Shown: one piece after another, positions 17,542-26,769 of the stretch
How the letters are laid out: each line of letters opens with the position of its first letter
How positions within the stretch are numbered: the first letter of the stretch is position 1
Assembly (NCBI GenBank): GCA_020860715.1
Contig: JAJBTU010000032.1
Location: forward strand, 113,584 to 177,583
Direction of reading: 5' to 3'
Source of the DNA: Clostridiales bacterium
GTDB taxonomy: Bacteria > Bacillota > Clostridia > Lachnospirales > Lachnospiraceae
Length of the DNA stretch: 64,000 bases
The notes under the pieces: generated by a model
Told to the model about the DNA's origin: nothing
The model's input: the letters and a program-made list of their open reading frames with translations, nothing else
Database searches by the model: none
Translations under genes and position numbers: made by a program

Positions 17542-20391
17542 ATGGATCAGTATACAGTTACGGGGATGAGCTGCGCGGCGTGCTCCGCGAGGGTGGAAAA
17601 AGCGGTCTCGAAGGTCCCCGGTGTGACATCGTGTTCGGTCAGTCTTCTGACGAACTCGATGGGAGTTGAGGGTACGGCTCTGCCGGACGCCGTCATCTGT
17701 GCCGTGCAGAACGCGGGCTACGGCGCTTCACTGAAGGGCGGTTCAAAAGGCACAGCCGCATCTGCCGGTTCGGGTGCGGCTGTCTCACAGTCTATTGCGG
17801 AACAGGAAGCAGCGCTTGAGGATCACGAGACACCGGTGCTCAAACGCAGACTGATTGCTTCGATCGGATTTTTGGCGGTGCTGATGTATGTTTCAATGGG
17901 ACACATGATGTGGGGTTGGCCGCTTCCGGCCTGGTTTGAAGGCAATCATGTGGCGATGGGACTTGTGCAGCTTCTGCTTGCCGCAGTCATCATGGTGATT
18001 AATCAGAAGTTTTTTATCAGCGGATTTAAGAGCCTGTGGCACCGCTCGCCGAACATGGATACGCTGGTGGCGCTCGGCTCGACGGCTTCCTTTGTATGGA
18101 GCGTTTATGCCCTGTTCATGATGACGGATGCACAGGTTCACGGCGATATGGATGCGGTCATGACCTATATGCATGAGTTTTATTTTGAGTCGGCGGCGAT
18201 GATCCTGACCCTGATCACGGTTGGAAAGATGCTGGAGGCACGCTCTAAGGGAAAGACGACGGATGCCCTCAAAAGCCTGATGAAACTGGCGCCGAAGACT
18301 GCGGTCGTGGAACGAAACGGCGCCGAGGAGACTGTGCCGATCGATCAGGTAAGGAAAGGCGATGTTTTTGTCGTCCGTCCCGGCGAAAATATCCCGGTGG
18401 ACGGCGTGATCCTGGAAGGAACAAGCGCTGTCAACGAGGCTGCGCTGACGGGAGAAAGTATTCCGGTCGATAAATCAGCCGGCGACGCGGTTTCCGCGGC
18501 TACGGTCAATCAGTCCGGCTTTATCAGATGTGAGGCGACCAGAGTCGGAGAGGATACGACGCTCTCTCAGATCATAAAAATGGTCAGCGACGCGGCGGCG
18601 ACCAAAGCGCCGGTCGCGAAGATCGCGGATAAGGTTTCCGGCGTCTTTGTCCCTGTGGTGATTACCATAGCTGTGATTACGACCATGATCTGGCTGATTG
18701 TGGGACAGACGGCAGCGTTTGCGCTGGCGAGAGGCATTTCAGTGCTTGTCATCAGCTGTCCCTGCGCACTCGGCCTCGCAACGCCGGTGGCAATTATGGT
18801 CGGCAACGGAATGGGAGCAAAGAACGGCATTCTCTTTAAGACGGCGGTGTCTCTGGAGGAGGCCGGTAAGGTGCAGATCGTCGTATTGGATAAGACCGGC
18901 ACGATCACCAGCGGGGAGCCGAAGGTCACCGATCTGATTCCGGCAGACGCTGTGACAGAGAAGGAACTGTTATTTTACGCATACGCTCTGGAACAGAAAA
19001 GCGAGCATCCGCTGGCAAAGGCGATTCTGCTGCGCGGGCAGGAGGAGAAGATCACTGCGGCCGAAGTCAGTGATTTTCAGGCATTGCCGGGCAATGGCCT
19101 GACTGCTGTTCTCGGGAAAAAGATCCTGTTGCCTGTCGGTACATCAGATGACGCAAAACGTGTGAAAAGCGGGGAAAAACTTCTTGGCGGAAGTCTGAGG
19201 TTTATAAAAAGCCGGGTGAACGTTTCTTCAGATATGGAGGCACAGGCTGAAAAGTTGGCAGAGCAGGGGAAAACACCGCTTTTATTTGCGAAAGGAGGAA
19301 ACCTGCTGGGGATCATAGCCGTGGCGGATGTGATCAAAGAGGACAGCCCGCAGGCGGTCAAAGAACTGCAGAATATGGGGATTCGTGTCGTAATGCTGAC
19401 AGGAGATAACGAACGTACGGCAAAGGCAATCGGCGCGCAGGCGGGCGTTGACGAGGTGATCGCCGGGGTGCTGCCTGACGGGAAAGAGAGCGTGATCCGG
19501 CAGCTTAAGGAAAGCACGACGTCTTCCGATGAACAAAAAAATGGCTTTTCTGTTGCGCAGATGTTTGGCCGGAAAGAAAAAATGTCAGAAATCAGGGTGG
19601 CAATGGTCGGGGACGGCATCAATGATGCGCCGGCCCTCACAAGAGCGGACATCGGTATCGCCATTGGAGCGGGTACGGATATCGCCATTGACGCGGCGGA
19701 CGTAGTGCTGATGAAAAGCAGGCTGAGCGATGTCCCGGCGGCTATCCGCTTAAGCCGCGCGACGCTGAAAAATATTCACGAGAATCTGTTCTGGGCCTTT
19801 TTCTACAATGTCATCGGCATTCCGCTGGCGGCCGGCGTCTGGATTCCGATCTTTGGCTGGACGCTGAATCCGATGTTTGGGGCGGCAGCGATGAGCCTTT
19901 CCAGCTTCTGCGTCGTTTCAAACGCGCTGCGTCTGAACCTGTATAAAATACGGGATGCAGGACATGACAAAAAAATCAGGCCGGTATCTTCTGGTAATTT
20001 CATCAGGACAACCGCAAAAGCCCCGGATACGATAGATTCAGAAACGGAGAACAGGGTAACTGTAAACCCGGCGGATGAGATTCCGGACAGGAATGCCTCA
20101 GAGACCGGAGATGAACATAATATGGAGGAGACGAACATGGTAAAGACAACAATGCAGGTAGAGGGAATGATGTGCGGCCACTGCGAGGCTCACGTAAACG
20201 ATGCGATCCGCAAGGTGTTTAACGTGCAGAAAGTGACATCGAACCACAGCAAAGGAATCACGGAGATCTTTTCTGAGACCGCTCTGGACGAGGATAAGCT
20301 GAGAGCCTGCGTGGAGGAAACCGGATACAGGACAGGCACGATCACGACCGAAGAGCAGGAAAAGAAAGGATTCTCGCTGTTTCGCAAATAA
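17542..20391 (+). CDS. copA: copper-exporting P1B-type ATPase with C-terminal CopZ-like domain
   Basis: This membrane ATPase exports Cu(I). It has 949 residues, longer than the usual 700-850. In order: an HMA domain with CxxC at 11-14, transmembrane helices from about 105, an actuator domain with TGES, the transport motif CPC at 406-408, the phosphorylated Asp450 in DKTGT, and the hinge motif with Asp691 in GDGIND. After the last helix comes a polar linker of about 75 residues and then a second HMA domain from Met866 with GMMCGHC. That domain looks like a whole CopZ chaperone and carries its own ribosome site. The gene is 30 bases after csoR and shares its operators. It converges with the glycerate kinase gene 20 bases on. 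Confidence 0.95.
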   Translation: MDQYTVTGMSCAACSARVEKAVSKVPGVTSCSVSLLTNSMGVEGTALPDAVICAVQNAGYGASLKGGSKGTAASAGSGAAVSQSIAEQEAALEDHETPVLKRRLIASIGFLAVLMYVSMGHMMWGWPLPAWFEGNHVAMGLVQLLLAAVIMVINQKFFISGFKSLWHRSPNMDTLVALGSTASFVWSVYALFMMTDAQVHGDMDAVMTYMHEFYFESAAMILTLITVGKMLEARSKGKTTDALKSLMKLAPKTAVVERNGAEETVPIDQVRKGDVFVVRPGENIPVDGVILEGTSAVNEAALTGESIPVDKSAGDAVSAATVNQSGFIRCEATRVGEDTTLSQIIKMVSDAAATKAPVAKIADKVSGVFVPVVITIAVITTMIWLIVGQTAAFALARGISVLVISCPCALGLATPVAIMVGNGMGAKNGILFKTAVSLEEAGKVQIVVLDKTGTITSGEPKVTDLIPADAVTEKELLFYAYALEQKSEHPLAKAILLRGQEEKITAAEVSDFQALPGNGLTAVLGKKILLPVGTSDDAKRVKSGEKLLGGSLRFIKSRVNVSSDMEAQAEKLAEQGKTPLLFAKGGNLLGIIAVADVIKEDSPQAVKELQNMGIRVVMLTGDNERTAKAIGAQAGVDEVIAGVLPDGKESVIRQLKESTTSSDEQKNGFSVAQMFGRKEKMSEIRVAMVGDGINDAPALTRADIGIAIGAGTDIAIDAADVVLMKSRLSDVPAAIRLSRATLKNIHENLFWAFFYNVIGIPLAAGVWIPIFGWTLNPMFGAAAMSLSSFCVVSNALRLNLYKIRDAGHDKKIRPVSSGNFIRTTAKAPDTIDSETENRVTVNPADEIPDRNASETGDEHNMEETNMVKTTMQVEGMMCGHCEAHVNDAIRKVFNVQKVTSNHSKGITEIFSETALDEDKLRACVEETGYRTGTITTEEQEKKGFSLFRK
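20137..20391 (+). CDS. copZ: possible separately translated CopZ copper chaperone inside copA
   Basis: An in-frame ATG at 20137 is preceded by GGAGGAG (20124-20130) at ideal spacing. Translation from it would give an 84-residue protein with an MxCGHC copper site and the length of a stand-alone CopZ. This could be a trace of recent gene fusion or a working internal start that supplies chaperone and ATPase from one frame. The sequence cannot tell which, and the fused domain is certain whereas the separate product is inferred. Confidence 0.5.
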   Translation: MVKTTMQVEGMMCGHCEAHVNDAIRKVFNVQKVTSNHSKGITEIFSETALDEDKLRACVEETGYRTGTITTEEQEKKGFSLFRK

Positions 20392-20411
20392 AACCAGACG
20401 CGGCTTTGGCT

Positions 20412-21638
20412 TTACAGCAGCCGGAATACCTGCTCGACGGTCCGGGTCATGTTTTCTTTCGCAATCTGCGGATCCATTGCCTCTTCTAAGGTACACACGT
20501 TTCGTAGAATCGGAAAGAATGCATCGATCCCGGCCGCATTACAGGCTTCCGCGCCCGGCGCGATACTTCCAGCAAACGCGATCACTTTTGCTCCGTATTT
20601 TTTGCCCAGCCTGGCCACGCCGATGGGAGCCTTGCCCATGACAGTCTGGTGATCCAGACGTCCTTCGCCGGTAATGACTACATCGGCATCCGCTGCTTCC
20701 TTTTCGAGTCCCACGGCGTTCAAAATCAGGTCGACGCCAGGAAGCAGTTCGGCGTGTAAAAACCGGAGAAACGCGAATCCCAGCCCGCCGGCCGCACCGG
20801 CTCCGGGCATTGCGGCATAGTCGGAACAATCGTTGTTTTCAGACAGATCCGCCGATGCGCCCGATTCATCCGCAAAAATTCTTCCGGAGGCGGAAGCAAA
20901 CGGTCTCACAGGAACGGAAGAAGTATCGCTCAGTCTGGAGGAGGAGACTACCCGTGCATAATTTGCCATGCCGCAGTCGAGCGGCTCAAGCAAATCCTCT
21001 GACACTCCCTTCTGAGGACCGTAGATGTAGGTGGCGCCCGTCGGCCCGCAGAGGGGATTTGTCACATCGCAGGCAACACGGAAACGGCATTCTTTCAGCC
21101 GTGGATCCGCGTTTTCTTCAGAGAAGGATGCGATTTTCGCAAGAGCCTGCCCGCCTTCCCGGACGTCCTCACCGTTTGCATCCAGAAATTCATATCCGAG
21201 TGCTTTCAGCATGCCGATACCGCCGTCGTTTGTGGCGCTTCCGCCGATGCCAATGATAAAATCCCGGCATCCGTTTTCGATGGCGTGAAGAATCATTTCC
21301 CCCACGCCCCGTGTGGTGGCTTTCAGGGGATCCCGCTCGGGCTGCAGTGTGATTCCGGCTGCGGAAGCCATCTCCATCACGGCAGTATGAGTTTTGCTCA
21401 GGAAGCCGTAATAACAATTCACAGGCTTCCCAAACGGTCCGGTGACTCTAAGAGGGACACGTTTTCCGTTCATTCCTTCAATCAGGGCATCAGTGGTGCC
21501 TTCCCCTCCGTCTGCAAGGGGTCTGATGATTACGTCTGCATCCGGCTTTGCTTTCAGAATCCCATCCCTTATGGCTTCCCCCGCCTCTATGGAAGAAAGG
21601 CTTCCCTTCAGTGAATCAATCGCGATAACGGCTTTCAT
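20412..21638 (-). CDS. glycerate kinase (GlxK/GarK family)
   Basis: This enzyme phosphorylates D-glycerate, giving 2- or 3-phosphoglycerate. The 408-residue protein opens with AIDSLKGSLSSIEAGEAI and contains PLADGGEGTTDAL, the GIGGSATNDGGIGML glycine-rich block and VITGEGRLDHQT near the C-terminus, all family landmarks. About 40 residues around 245-285 are Ser/Ala/Asp-rich and look like an insertion compared with the usual 375-385 length. It is divergent from a dehydrogenase of the hydroxypyruvate/glycerate type, supporting a D-glycerate module. A TATAAT -10 box on the minus strand lies at 21710-21715. Confidence 0.93.
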   Translation of the reverse strand: MKAVIAIDSLKGSLSSIEAGEAIRDGILKAKPDADVIIRPLADGGEGTTDALIEGMNGKRVPLRVTGPFGKPVNCYYGFLSKTHTAVMEMASAAGITLQPERDPLKATTRGVGEMILHAIENGCRDFIIGIGGSATNDGGIGMLKALGYEFLDANGEDVREGGQALAKIASFSEENADPRLKECRFRVACDVTNPLCGPTGATYIYGPQKGVSEDLLEPLDCGMANYARVVSSSRLSDTSSVPVRPFASASGRIFADESGASADLSENNDCSDYAAMPGAGAAGGLGFAFLRFLHAELLPGVDLILNAVGLEKEAADADVVITGEGRLDHQTVMGKAPIGVARLGKKYGAKVIAFAGSIAPGAEACNAAGIDAFFPILRNVCTLEEAMDPQIAKENMTRTVEQVFRLL

Positions 21639-21709
21639 AAAACGGTATCCTCCTGCGCTCTGTTCGGTTTGCCGGCACCCGTTTGGCCGGCATTTCTGTA
21701 TTTACAGTG

Positions 21710-21715
21710 ATTATA
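21710..21715 (-). promoter_or_regulatory. -10 box of the glycerate kinase promoter
   Basis: TATAAT on the minus strand, 72 bases upstream of the start. No convincing -35 hexamer at 17 bases, so the promoter may need an activator, perhaps the lost LysR protein. Confidence 0.4.
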
Positions 21716-21804
21716 GCACAGATATCGCCTGTGAAAAGGAACTGATCCGGAATTATTTTCTTCCACAATTGGACAATATTGTGGTATCATAAAGAGGTAT
21801 AGCA

Positions 21805-21983
21805 ATGTCCCAGCCCACCGTAAGCCACCGGCTGAAAAATCTGGAAGATGAGCTGCAGTTCAAGCTGTTTACCAGAAAAAAGGGATGTAAACATCGATGT
21901 TGGTTTTGTCTACCACAGCCTGAAATATAAGAATGTAGTGGCGAAGCCAATCGCATCAGAAAGTATGACGCTGTGTGGAATCA
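21805..21983 (+). pseudogene. LysR-family regulator remnant
   Basis: Two pieces of a LysR protein survive in different frames. Piece one (21805-21885) reads SQPTVSHRLKNLEDELQFKL, the second half of the helix-turn-helix, followed by FTRKKG. Piece two, one frame over from about 21884, reads IDVGFVYHSLKYKNVVAKPI, the start of the effector domain. The first helices, the linker helix and the rest of the effector domain are gone. The remnant lies between the divergent glycerate kinase and dehydrogenase genes, the standard place for a LysR regulator of them. Confidence 0.75.
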
Positions 21984-22010
21984 ATATTAAAACACAGGAG
22001 GTACAAGGAC

Positions 22011-22976
22011 ATGAAAATTGTTGTATTGGATGGTTACACAGAAAATCCCGGAGATATCAGCTGGGCGCCGCTGCAGGCACTGGGCGAGGTGACGGTATAT
22101 GACCGGACTTCTTACGTGGAAGCGCCGGTGATCGCGGAGCGGATCGGCGACGCGGAAGTAGCCGTAATCAACAAAACTCTGATTTCCCGCGAGACGATGG
22201 ACAAATGCCCGAATCTGAAGGCGATCGCGGTTCTGGCGACCGGCTACAACGTTGTAGATTACGGATATGCCAAAGAAAAGGGGATTCCGGTGATGAATGT
22301 GCCGGTATACGGTACGGATAATGTAAGCCAGTATGCCATCGGACTTCTCCTCGAGGTCTGCTCCCATATCGGGTATCATGATACGACGGTAAAAGCCGGT
22401 GAGTGGCAGAACAATGCGGACTGGTGCTACTGGCATTATCCGATGATCGAGGTATCAGGCAAGACGGCCGGTATCATCGGACTTGGCCGCATTGGTGTAA
22501 ATACAGCCAGGATCCTGAGGGCGATGAACGTACATGTTCTGGCATACGATGCGTTTCCGTCGGAGACGGGGAAACAGGTAGCGGAATATGTAGAGCTGGA
22601 TCAGCTTCTTTCTCAGTCCGATTTTATATTCCTGCACTGTCCGCTCTTCCCGTCTACGGAAGGGATCATCAACAAAGAGGCGATCGCGAAGATGAAGGAT
22701 GGGGTAGTGATCATTAATAACAGCCGTGGTCCGCTGGTAGTGGAGCAGGATCTGGCAGATGCACTGAACAGCGGAAAAGTAGCCGCTGCCGCGCTGGATG
22801 TGGTTTCTACAGAGCCAATCTGTGCGGATAATCCTCTTTTAACGGCAAAGAACTGTATCATCACGCCGCATATTTCCTGGGCGACCAAAGATGCCCGTGA
22901 GCGGATCATGAACACGACTGCCGCAAATATAAAGTCCTATATGGACGGAACGCCTGAGAACGTTGTAAACCGGTAA
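22011..22976 (+). CDS. D-2-hydroxyacid dehydrogenase (glycerate/hydroxypyruvate type)
   Basis: This NAD(P)-dependent reductase of D-2-hydroxyacids has 321 residues. The Rossmann motif GLGRIG is at 157-162. The catalytic Arg (NNSRGPL), Glu (STEP) and His (TPHISWAT) are all present. ATG 22011 is chosen because AGGAGG precedes it and the fold begins there; an upstream in-frame ATG at 21975 lies in the LysR remnant. Closeness to glycerate kinase favours hydroxypyruvate to D-glycerate reduction, though lactate- and phenyllactate-type activities cannot be excluded. Confidence 0.9.
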   Translation: MKIVVLDGYTENPGDISWAPLQALGEVTVYDRTSYVEAPVIAERIGDAEVAVINKTLISRETMDKCPNLKAIAVLATGYNVVDYGYAKEKGIPVMNVPVYGTDNVSQYAIGLLLEVCSHIGYHDTTVKAGEWQNNADWCYWHYPMIEVSGKTAGIIGLGRIGVNTARILRAMNVHVLAYDAFPSETGKQVAEYVELDQLLSQSDFIFLHCPLFPSTEGIINKEAIAKMKDGVVIINNSRGPLVVEQDLADALNSGKVAAAALDVVSTEPICADNPLLTAKNCIITPHISWATKDARERIMNTTAANIKSYMDGTPENVVNR

Positions 22977-23064
22977 CCTGTAAACCGAATCGTCGGCTCA
23001 CGTATTGTTCTGGCATCTGCGTGTTCCGGACGGCGATGCGCAAAAAAGAAAGAAGGGAACGAAT

Positions 23065-23823
23065 ATGTACCAGATTGATCTAAACAGCGACATGGGCGAG
23101 AGTTTTGGCGCATACAGGCTGGGAGGAGATGAGGAACTGATCAAATACGTCTCATCTACCAATGTGGCCTGCGGCTATCACGCGGGAGATCCCATGGTTA
23201 TGGAAAAAGTCGTGAAGATGGCGAAGGAGCGCCACGTTGCGGTCGGCGCGCATCCGGGCTATCCGGATCTCATGGGCTTTGGACGCAGAAAGATGACACT
23301 GGATCCGAAGGAAACCAAAAATATCATTAAATATCAGGTTGGCGCCCTGATGGCATTTACGCAGAGTTATGGAATGAAGCTGCAGCATGTGGCTCCGCAC
23401 GGCGCACTCGGGAATCTGTGCCAGTACGACAGAGAGACTTCACGTGCGATCTGCGAGGCAGTTTATGAGATCGATCCCTCCATTATGATCTTTTACTGTG
23501 CTGGCGCCGTTCTGGGAGAAGAGGCAGAAAAAATCGGACTGAAGACTGCTTCCGAAATTTTTGTGGATCGCGCTTATATGGACGATCTGTCTCTGGTGCC
23601 GCGGAAAATGGAAGGTTCCATGATCACGGACGAGGAGTTTGCGATCGAACGAAGCATCCGTATGGTGAAGGAAGGAAAAGTGACAGCTCTTTCCGGAAAA
23701 GAACTTGAGATCAGGGGCGATACCCTCTGCGTCCATGGCGACGGCCCCAAGGCATTCGATTTCGTAAAACGGATCAAAGAATCGTTTGCACAGGAAGGGA
23801 TCATAATCAAAAACTTCCAGTAA
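23065..23823 (+). CDS. pxpA: 5-oxoprolinase subunit A (LamB/YcsF family)
   Basis: PxpA works with PxpB and PxpC in ATP-dependent opening of 5-oxoproline to glutamate. The 252-residue protein starts with IDLNSDMGESFG and contains VACGYHAGDP, VGAHPGYPDL and HVAPHGAL, all metal-site or family motifs. ATG 23065 is preferred over an upstream frame extension because AAGAAGGGA precedes it. No pxpB or pxpC is nearby; they may be elsewhere, or this orphan may have another partner. A terminator follows in the next gap. Confidence 0.9.
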   Translation: MYQIDLNSDMGESFGAYRLGGDEELIKYVSSTNVACGYHAGDPMVMEKVVKMAKERHVAVGAHPGYPDLMGFGRRKMTLDPKETKNIIKYQVGALMAFTQSYGMKLQHVAPHGALGNLCQYDRETSRAICEAVYEIDPSIMIFYCAGAVLGEEAEKIGLKTASEIFVDRAYMDDLSLVPRKMEGSMITDEEFAIERSIRMVKEGKVTALSGKELEIRGDTLCVHGDGPKAFDFVKRIKESFAQEGIIIKNFQ

Positions 23824-24158
23824 CGGCGATGCGTGAAGAAACTTTGCCTGAATCGCCATCGGGAACGGATGCTTTTTCGGCGTTTGAGACAGGACTGAGA
23901 GTTTGATCTGAAAAATGTTTTTGAATGATATCCGATATCCCATTTGCTTTTCGGTGCGGTCGTATTGTCGGCCGCACCGCTTTTTTGTTATATGGAAAAG
24001 AAACTTCTGCAAAAATTTTCTGCACGGAACAGTGGATATTTTGAAAAATCCTATTATAATGATTTCATGGAAACGGGATTCGGCAGGCTGCAGCTGATGC
24101 ATGCCAGGAATCTTTAAAAATACGAAACAGCGGCAGAAAGCACAGGATGGGGATATAT
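23824..24158. other. intergenic stretch before feoAB
   Basis: The 335 bases hold a terminator at 23952-23987 and a TATAAT box at 24055-24060 with no good -35 at 16-18 bases, which could serve feoAB. No Fur- or DtxR-type palindrome, small gene or RNA family was recognised. GATATCCGATATC near 23928-23940 is a short inverted repeat of unknown meaning. Confidence 0.5.
23952..23987 (+). terminator. Rho-independent terminator after pxpA
   Basis: CGGTGCGG (23952-23959) pairs with CCGCACCG (23972-23979) and is followed by TTTTTT. Confidence 0.85.
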
Positions 24159-26636
24159 ATGAATCTGAAAGAACTGGAAATCGGTAAAAGCGCCGTCATA
24201 CAAAGCGTTGGCGGTGAGGGAGCACTAAGACAGCATATTCTGGATATGGGGCTGATTCCTGGTGCGGAAGTGACAATGGTGAAGCTGGCGCCTATGGGTG
24301 ATCCGATGGAGCTGCGTGTACATAGTTATGAACTGACGCTTCGTCTGGCGGACGCAGAGCAAATTGAGATTCAGGAAACGGTGCTGTCAGAAGGACATTC
24401 GCGTGACGCTGCCAGGCAGAACGATGAGGATGGGAAGCATACGTCTGGTTTGGAACACAGTGCCTGTATGAGACGGTCATCCGCACCAGAGACCGTTTCG
24501 GACGGTTCAGCCGCCTGGAGCGGCGCTGCCGTTCATGACATACATGACAGAAAAAAGGAGAAGGAACATCCCGGCCTCGGCGAGGGCGGGAAATTTCACA
24601 GCAAAGCCGATGAGCATCCGCTTCCGGAGGGGACGGTGCTGACCTTTGCGCTCGCCGGCAACCAGAACTGCGGCAAGACGACTCTGTTCAATCAGCTGAC
24701 AGGTTCCAATCAGCATGTGGGCAACTTTCCGGGCGTTACGGTGGATCGGAAAGACGGCGCCATCCACGGACATGCCGATACGCTGGTGACGGATCTGCCC
24801 GGTATTTATTCGATGTCGCCTTATTCCAGTGAAGAACTTGTAACGAGGAACTTTGTGTTAAGTGAGCACCCTCATGGGATTATCAATATCGTGGATGCCA
24901 CGAACATCGAGCGGAACCTGTATCTGACAATGCAGCTGATGGAGCTGGATACGCCGATGGTTCTGGCGCTTAATATGATGGATGAGGTGCGGGAAAACGG
25001 CGGGTCGATCCGGATCAATGAGATGGAGGAAATCCTCGGAATCCCGGTCGTGCCGATCTCTGCCGCGAAAAATGAGGGCATTGAGGAGCTGATCTCTCAC
25101 CTTGTACATGTGGCGAAATACCAGGAACGGCCGAAACGGCAGGATTTCTGTGACCGGAATGATCACGGCGGCGCTGTTCACAGGGCGCTGCACGGCATCA
25201 TGCACCTGATTGAGGATCATGCGCAGAAGGCCGGCATTCCCCTGCGATTCGCGGCGACAAAGGTGGCGGAAGGAGATCAGCTGATCCTTGATCAGCTTCA
25301 GCTGGATGAAAACGAAAGGGAGATGGTCGAACATATTCTGGTTCAGATGGAACAGGAGCGTTCTCTGGACCGGACAGCGGCTATCGCGGATATGCGCTTT
25401 TCCTTTATCCAGAAACTCTGCGCAAAGACGGTTCAGAAGCCCAAAGAGAGCAGGGAGCGGCTTCGCAGTGAAAAAATTGATCGAGTGCTTACCGGCAAAT
25501 ACACAGCGATTCCCTGTTTTATCGGCATCATGCTGCTGGTGTTTTATCTGACGTTCAATGTGATCGGCCTGTTTTTCCAGAATCTGCTGGAAATGGGGAT
25601 TGATTTCCTTGCGGGGATTGTGGACAGCACGCTTGTCGCGGCCGCTGTGCACCCGGTTCTTCGTGCGCTGATCAGCGACGGTATTTTTGCGGGAGTCGGC
25701 AGTGTCCTGAGTTTTCTGCCGATCATTGTCTGTCTGTTTTTTTTCCTGTCCCTGCTGGAGGACAGCGGCTATATTGCTCGCGTGGCATTCTTCATGGACA
25801 GTCTGCTGCGTAAGATCGGGCTTTCCGGGCGAAGCATTGTGCCGATGCTGATCGGTTTTGGATGTACGGTTCCGGCCGTCATGGCGACGCGGACATTACC
25901 GAGTGAGCGCGACCGCAGGATGACGATCCTGCTCACGCCATTTATGAGCTGTACTGCCAAGCTGCCGATTTATATGTTTTTTGTGAATACTTTTTTCCCG
26001 AAATACAGCGGACTGATCGTGACCTGTCTGTATTTTCTCGGGATTGCGGTGGGGATCCTTGCGTCGTTTCTTCTGAAGAAGACCATGTTCCGCGGGGAGG
26101 CGGTGCCGTTTGTGCTGGAGCTGCCGAACTATCGGCTGCCGTCGCCCAAAAATGTGGTGCAGCTTTTGTGGGAAAAGGCAAAGGATTTTCTGCACCGCGC
26201 ATTTACCATCATATTGCTCGCGACGATCATCATCTGGTTTTTGCAGACCTTTGACCTGCGCCTGAATGTCGTCACGGATTCTCAGGACAGTATTCTGGCT
26301 GCTGTGGCCGGACTTCTGGTACCTATTTTCAGACCGATCGGCCTGGGAGACTGGAGAATCTGTACCTCTCTGATCAGCGGCTTTATGGCAAAGGAGAGCG
26401 TAGTCGCTACGATGGAACTTTTGTTTGCGGGTGAGATTACGTCCTTACTGACGCCTCTTGCGGCTGCGACCATGCTTGTATTCAGTCTGCTTTACACGCC
26501 CTGTGTAGCCGCTATCGCTTCTGTAAAACGGGAACTGGGCGGCAAATGGGCTGTCGGTGTTGTGCTGGGACAGTGCGTGATTGCCTGGCTGGCCGCAGGG
26601 GTGGTACATGTGGTCGGACTGATGATTGGCCTTTAA
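24159..26636 (+). CDS. feoB: FeoA-FeoB fusion, ferrous iron transporter
   Basis: This 825-residue membrane protein imports Fe(II). Residues 1-75 are a FeoA (SH3-like) domain beginning MNLKELEIGKSAV. A linker of about 85 residues, rich in His, Glu, Asp and Lys, follows. The FeoB G domain has G1 GNQNCGKT at 167-174, the G2-region FPGVTVDR, G3 DLPGIYS and G4 NMMD. Transmembrane Gate and core helices run from about residue 450 to the end, with VPMLIGFGCTVPA conserved. GGATGGGG precedes 24159; an ATG at 24147 is a weaker alternative. FeoA and FeoB are usually separate genes in Clostridia, so one-to-one stoichiometry is enforced here. Confidence 0.93.
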   Translation: MNLKELEIGKSAVIQSVGGEGALRQHILDMGLIPGAEVTMVKLAPMGDPMELRVHSYELTLRLADAEQIEIQETVLSEGHSRDAARQNDEDGKHTSGLEHSACMRRSSAPETVSDGSAAWSGAAVHDIHDRKKEKEHPGLGEGGKFHSKADEHPLPEGTVLTFALAGNQNCGKTTLFNQLTGSNQHVGNFPGVTVDRKDGAIHGHADTLVTDLPGIYSMSPYSSEELVTRNFVLSEHPHGIINIVDATNIERNLYLTMQLMELDTPMVLALNMMDEVRENGGSIRINEMEEILGIPVVPISAAKNEGIEELISHLVHVAKYQERPKRQDFCDRNDHGGAVHRALHGIMHLIEDHAQKAGIPLRFAATKVAEGDQLILDQLQLDENEREMVEHILVQMEQERSLDRTAAIADMRFSFIQKLCAKTVQKPKESRERLRSEKIDRVLTGKYTAIPCFIGIMLLVFYLTFNVIGLFFQNLLEMGIDFLAGIVDSTLVAAAVHPVLRALISDGIFAGVGSVLSFLPIIVCLFFFLSLLEDSGYIARVAFFMDSLLRKIGLSGRSIVPMLIGFGCTVPAVMATRTLPSERDRRMTILLTPFMSCTAKLPIYMFFVNTFFPKYSGLIVTCLYFLGIAVGILASFLLKKTMFRGEAVPFVLELPNYRLPSPKNVVQLLWEKAKDFLHRAFTIILLATIIIWFLQTFDLRLNVVTDSQDSILAAVAGLLVPIFRPIGLGDWRICTSLISGFMAKESVVATMELLFAGEITSLLTPLAAATMLVFSLLYTPCVAAIASVKRELGGKWAVGVVLGQCVIAWLAAGVVHVVGLMIGL

Positions 26637-26712
26637 TACGGGACAGGAAAATCTGATTTTGAATAAGTCCTTTTCATTTCCTCCAAAACATGATAGGATT
26701 AAAATAATCTAA

Positions 26713-26739
26713 GTAACTGTGAAGCTACGGAACAGTTAC
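26713..26739. repeat. 27-bp palindromic repeat, copy 3
   Basis: GTAACTGT, loop GAAGCTACGGA, ACAGTTAC: perfect 8-bp arms. It lies in the carB leader, 30 bases before the start. Confidence 0.8.
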
Positions 26740-26769
26740 CATTCTAAAACTATCATCAGGAGGATTTCC

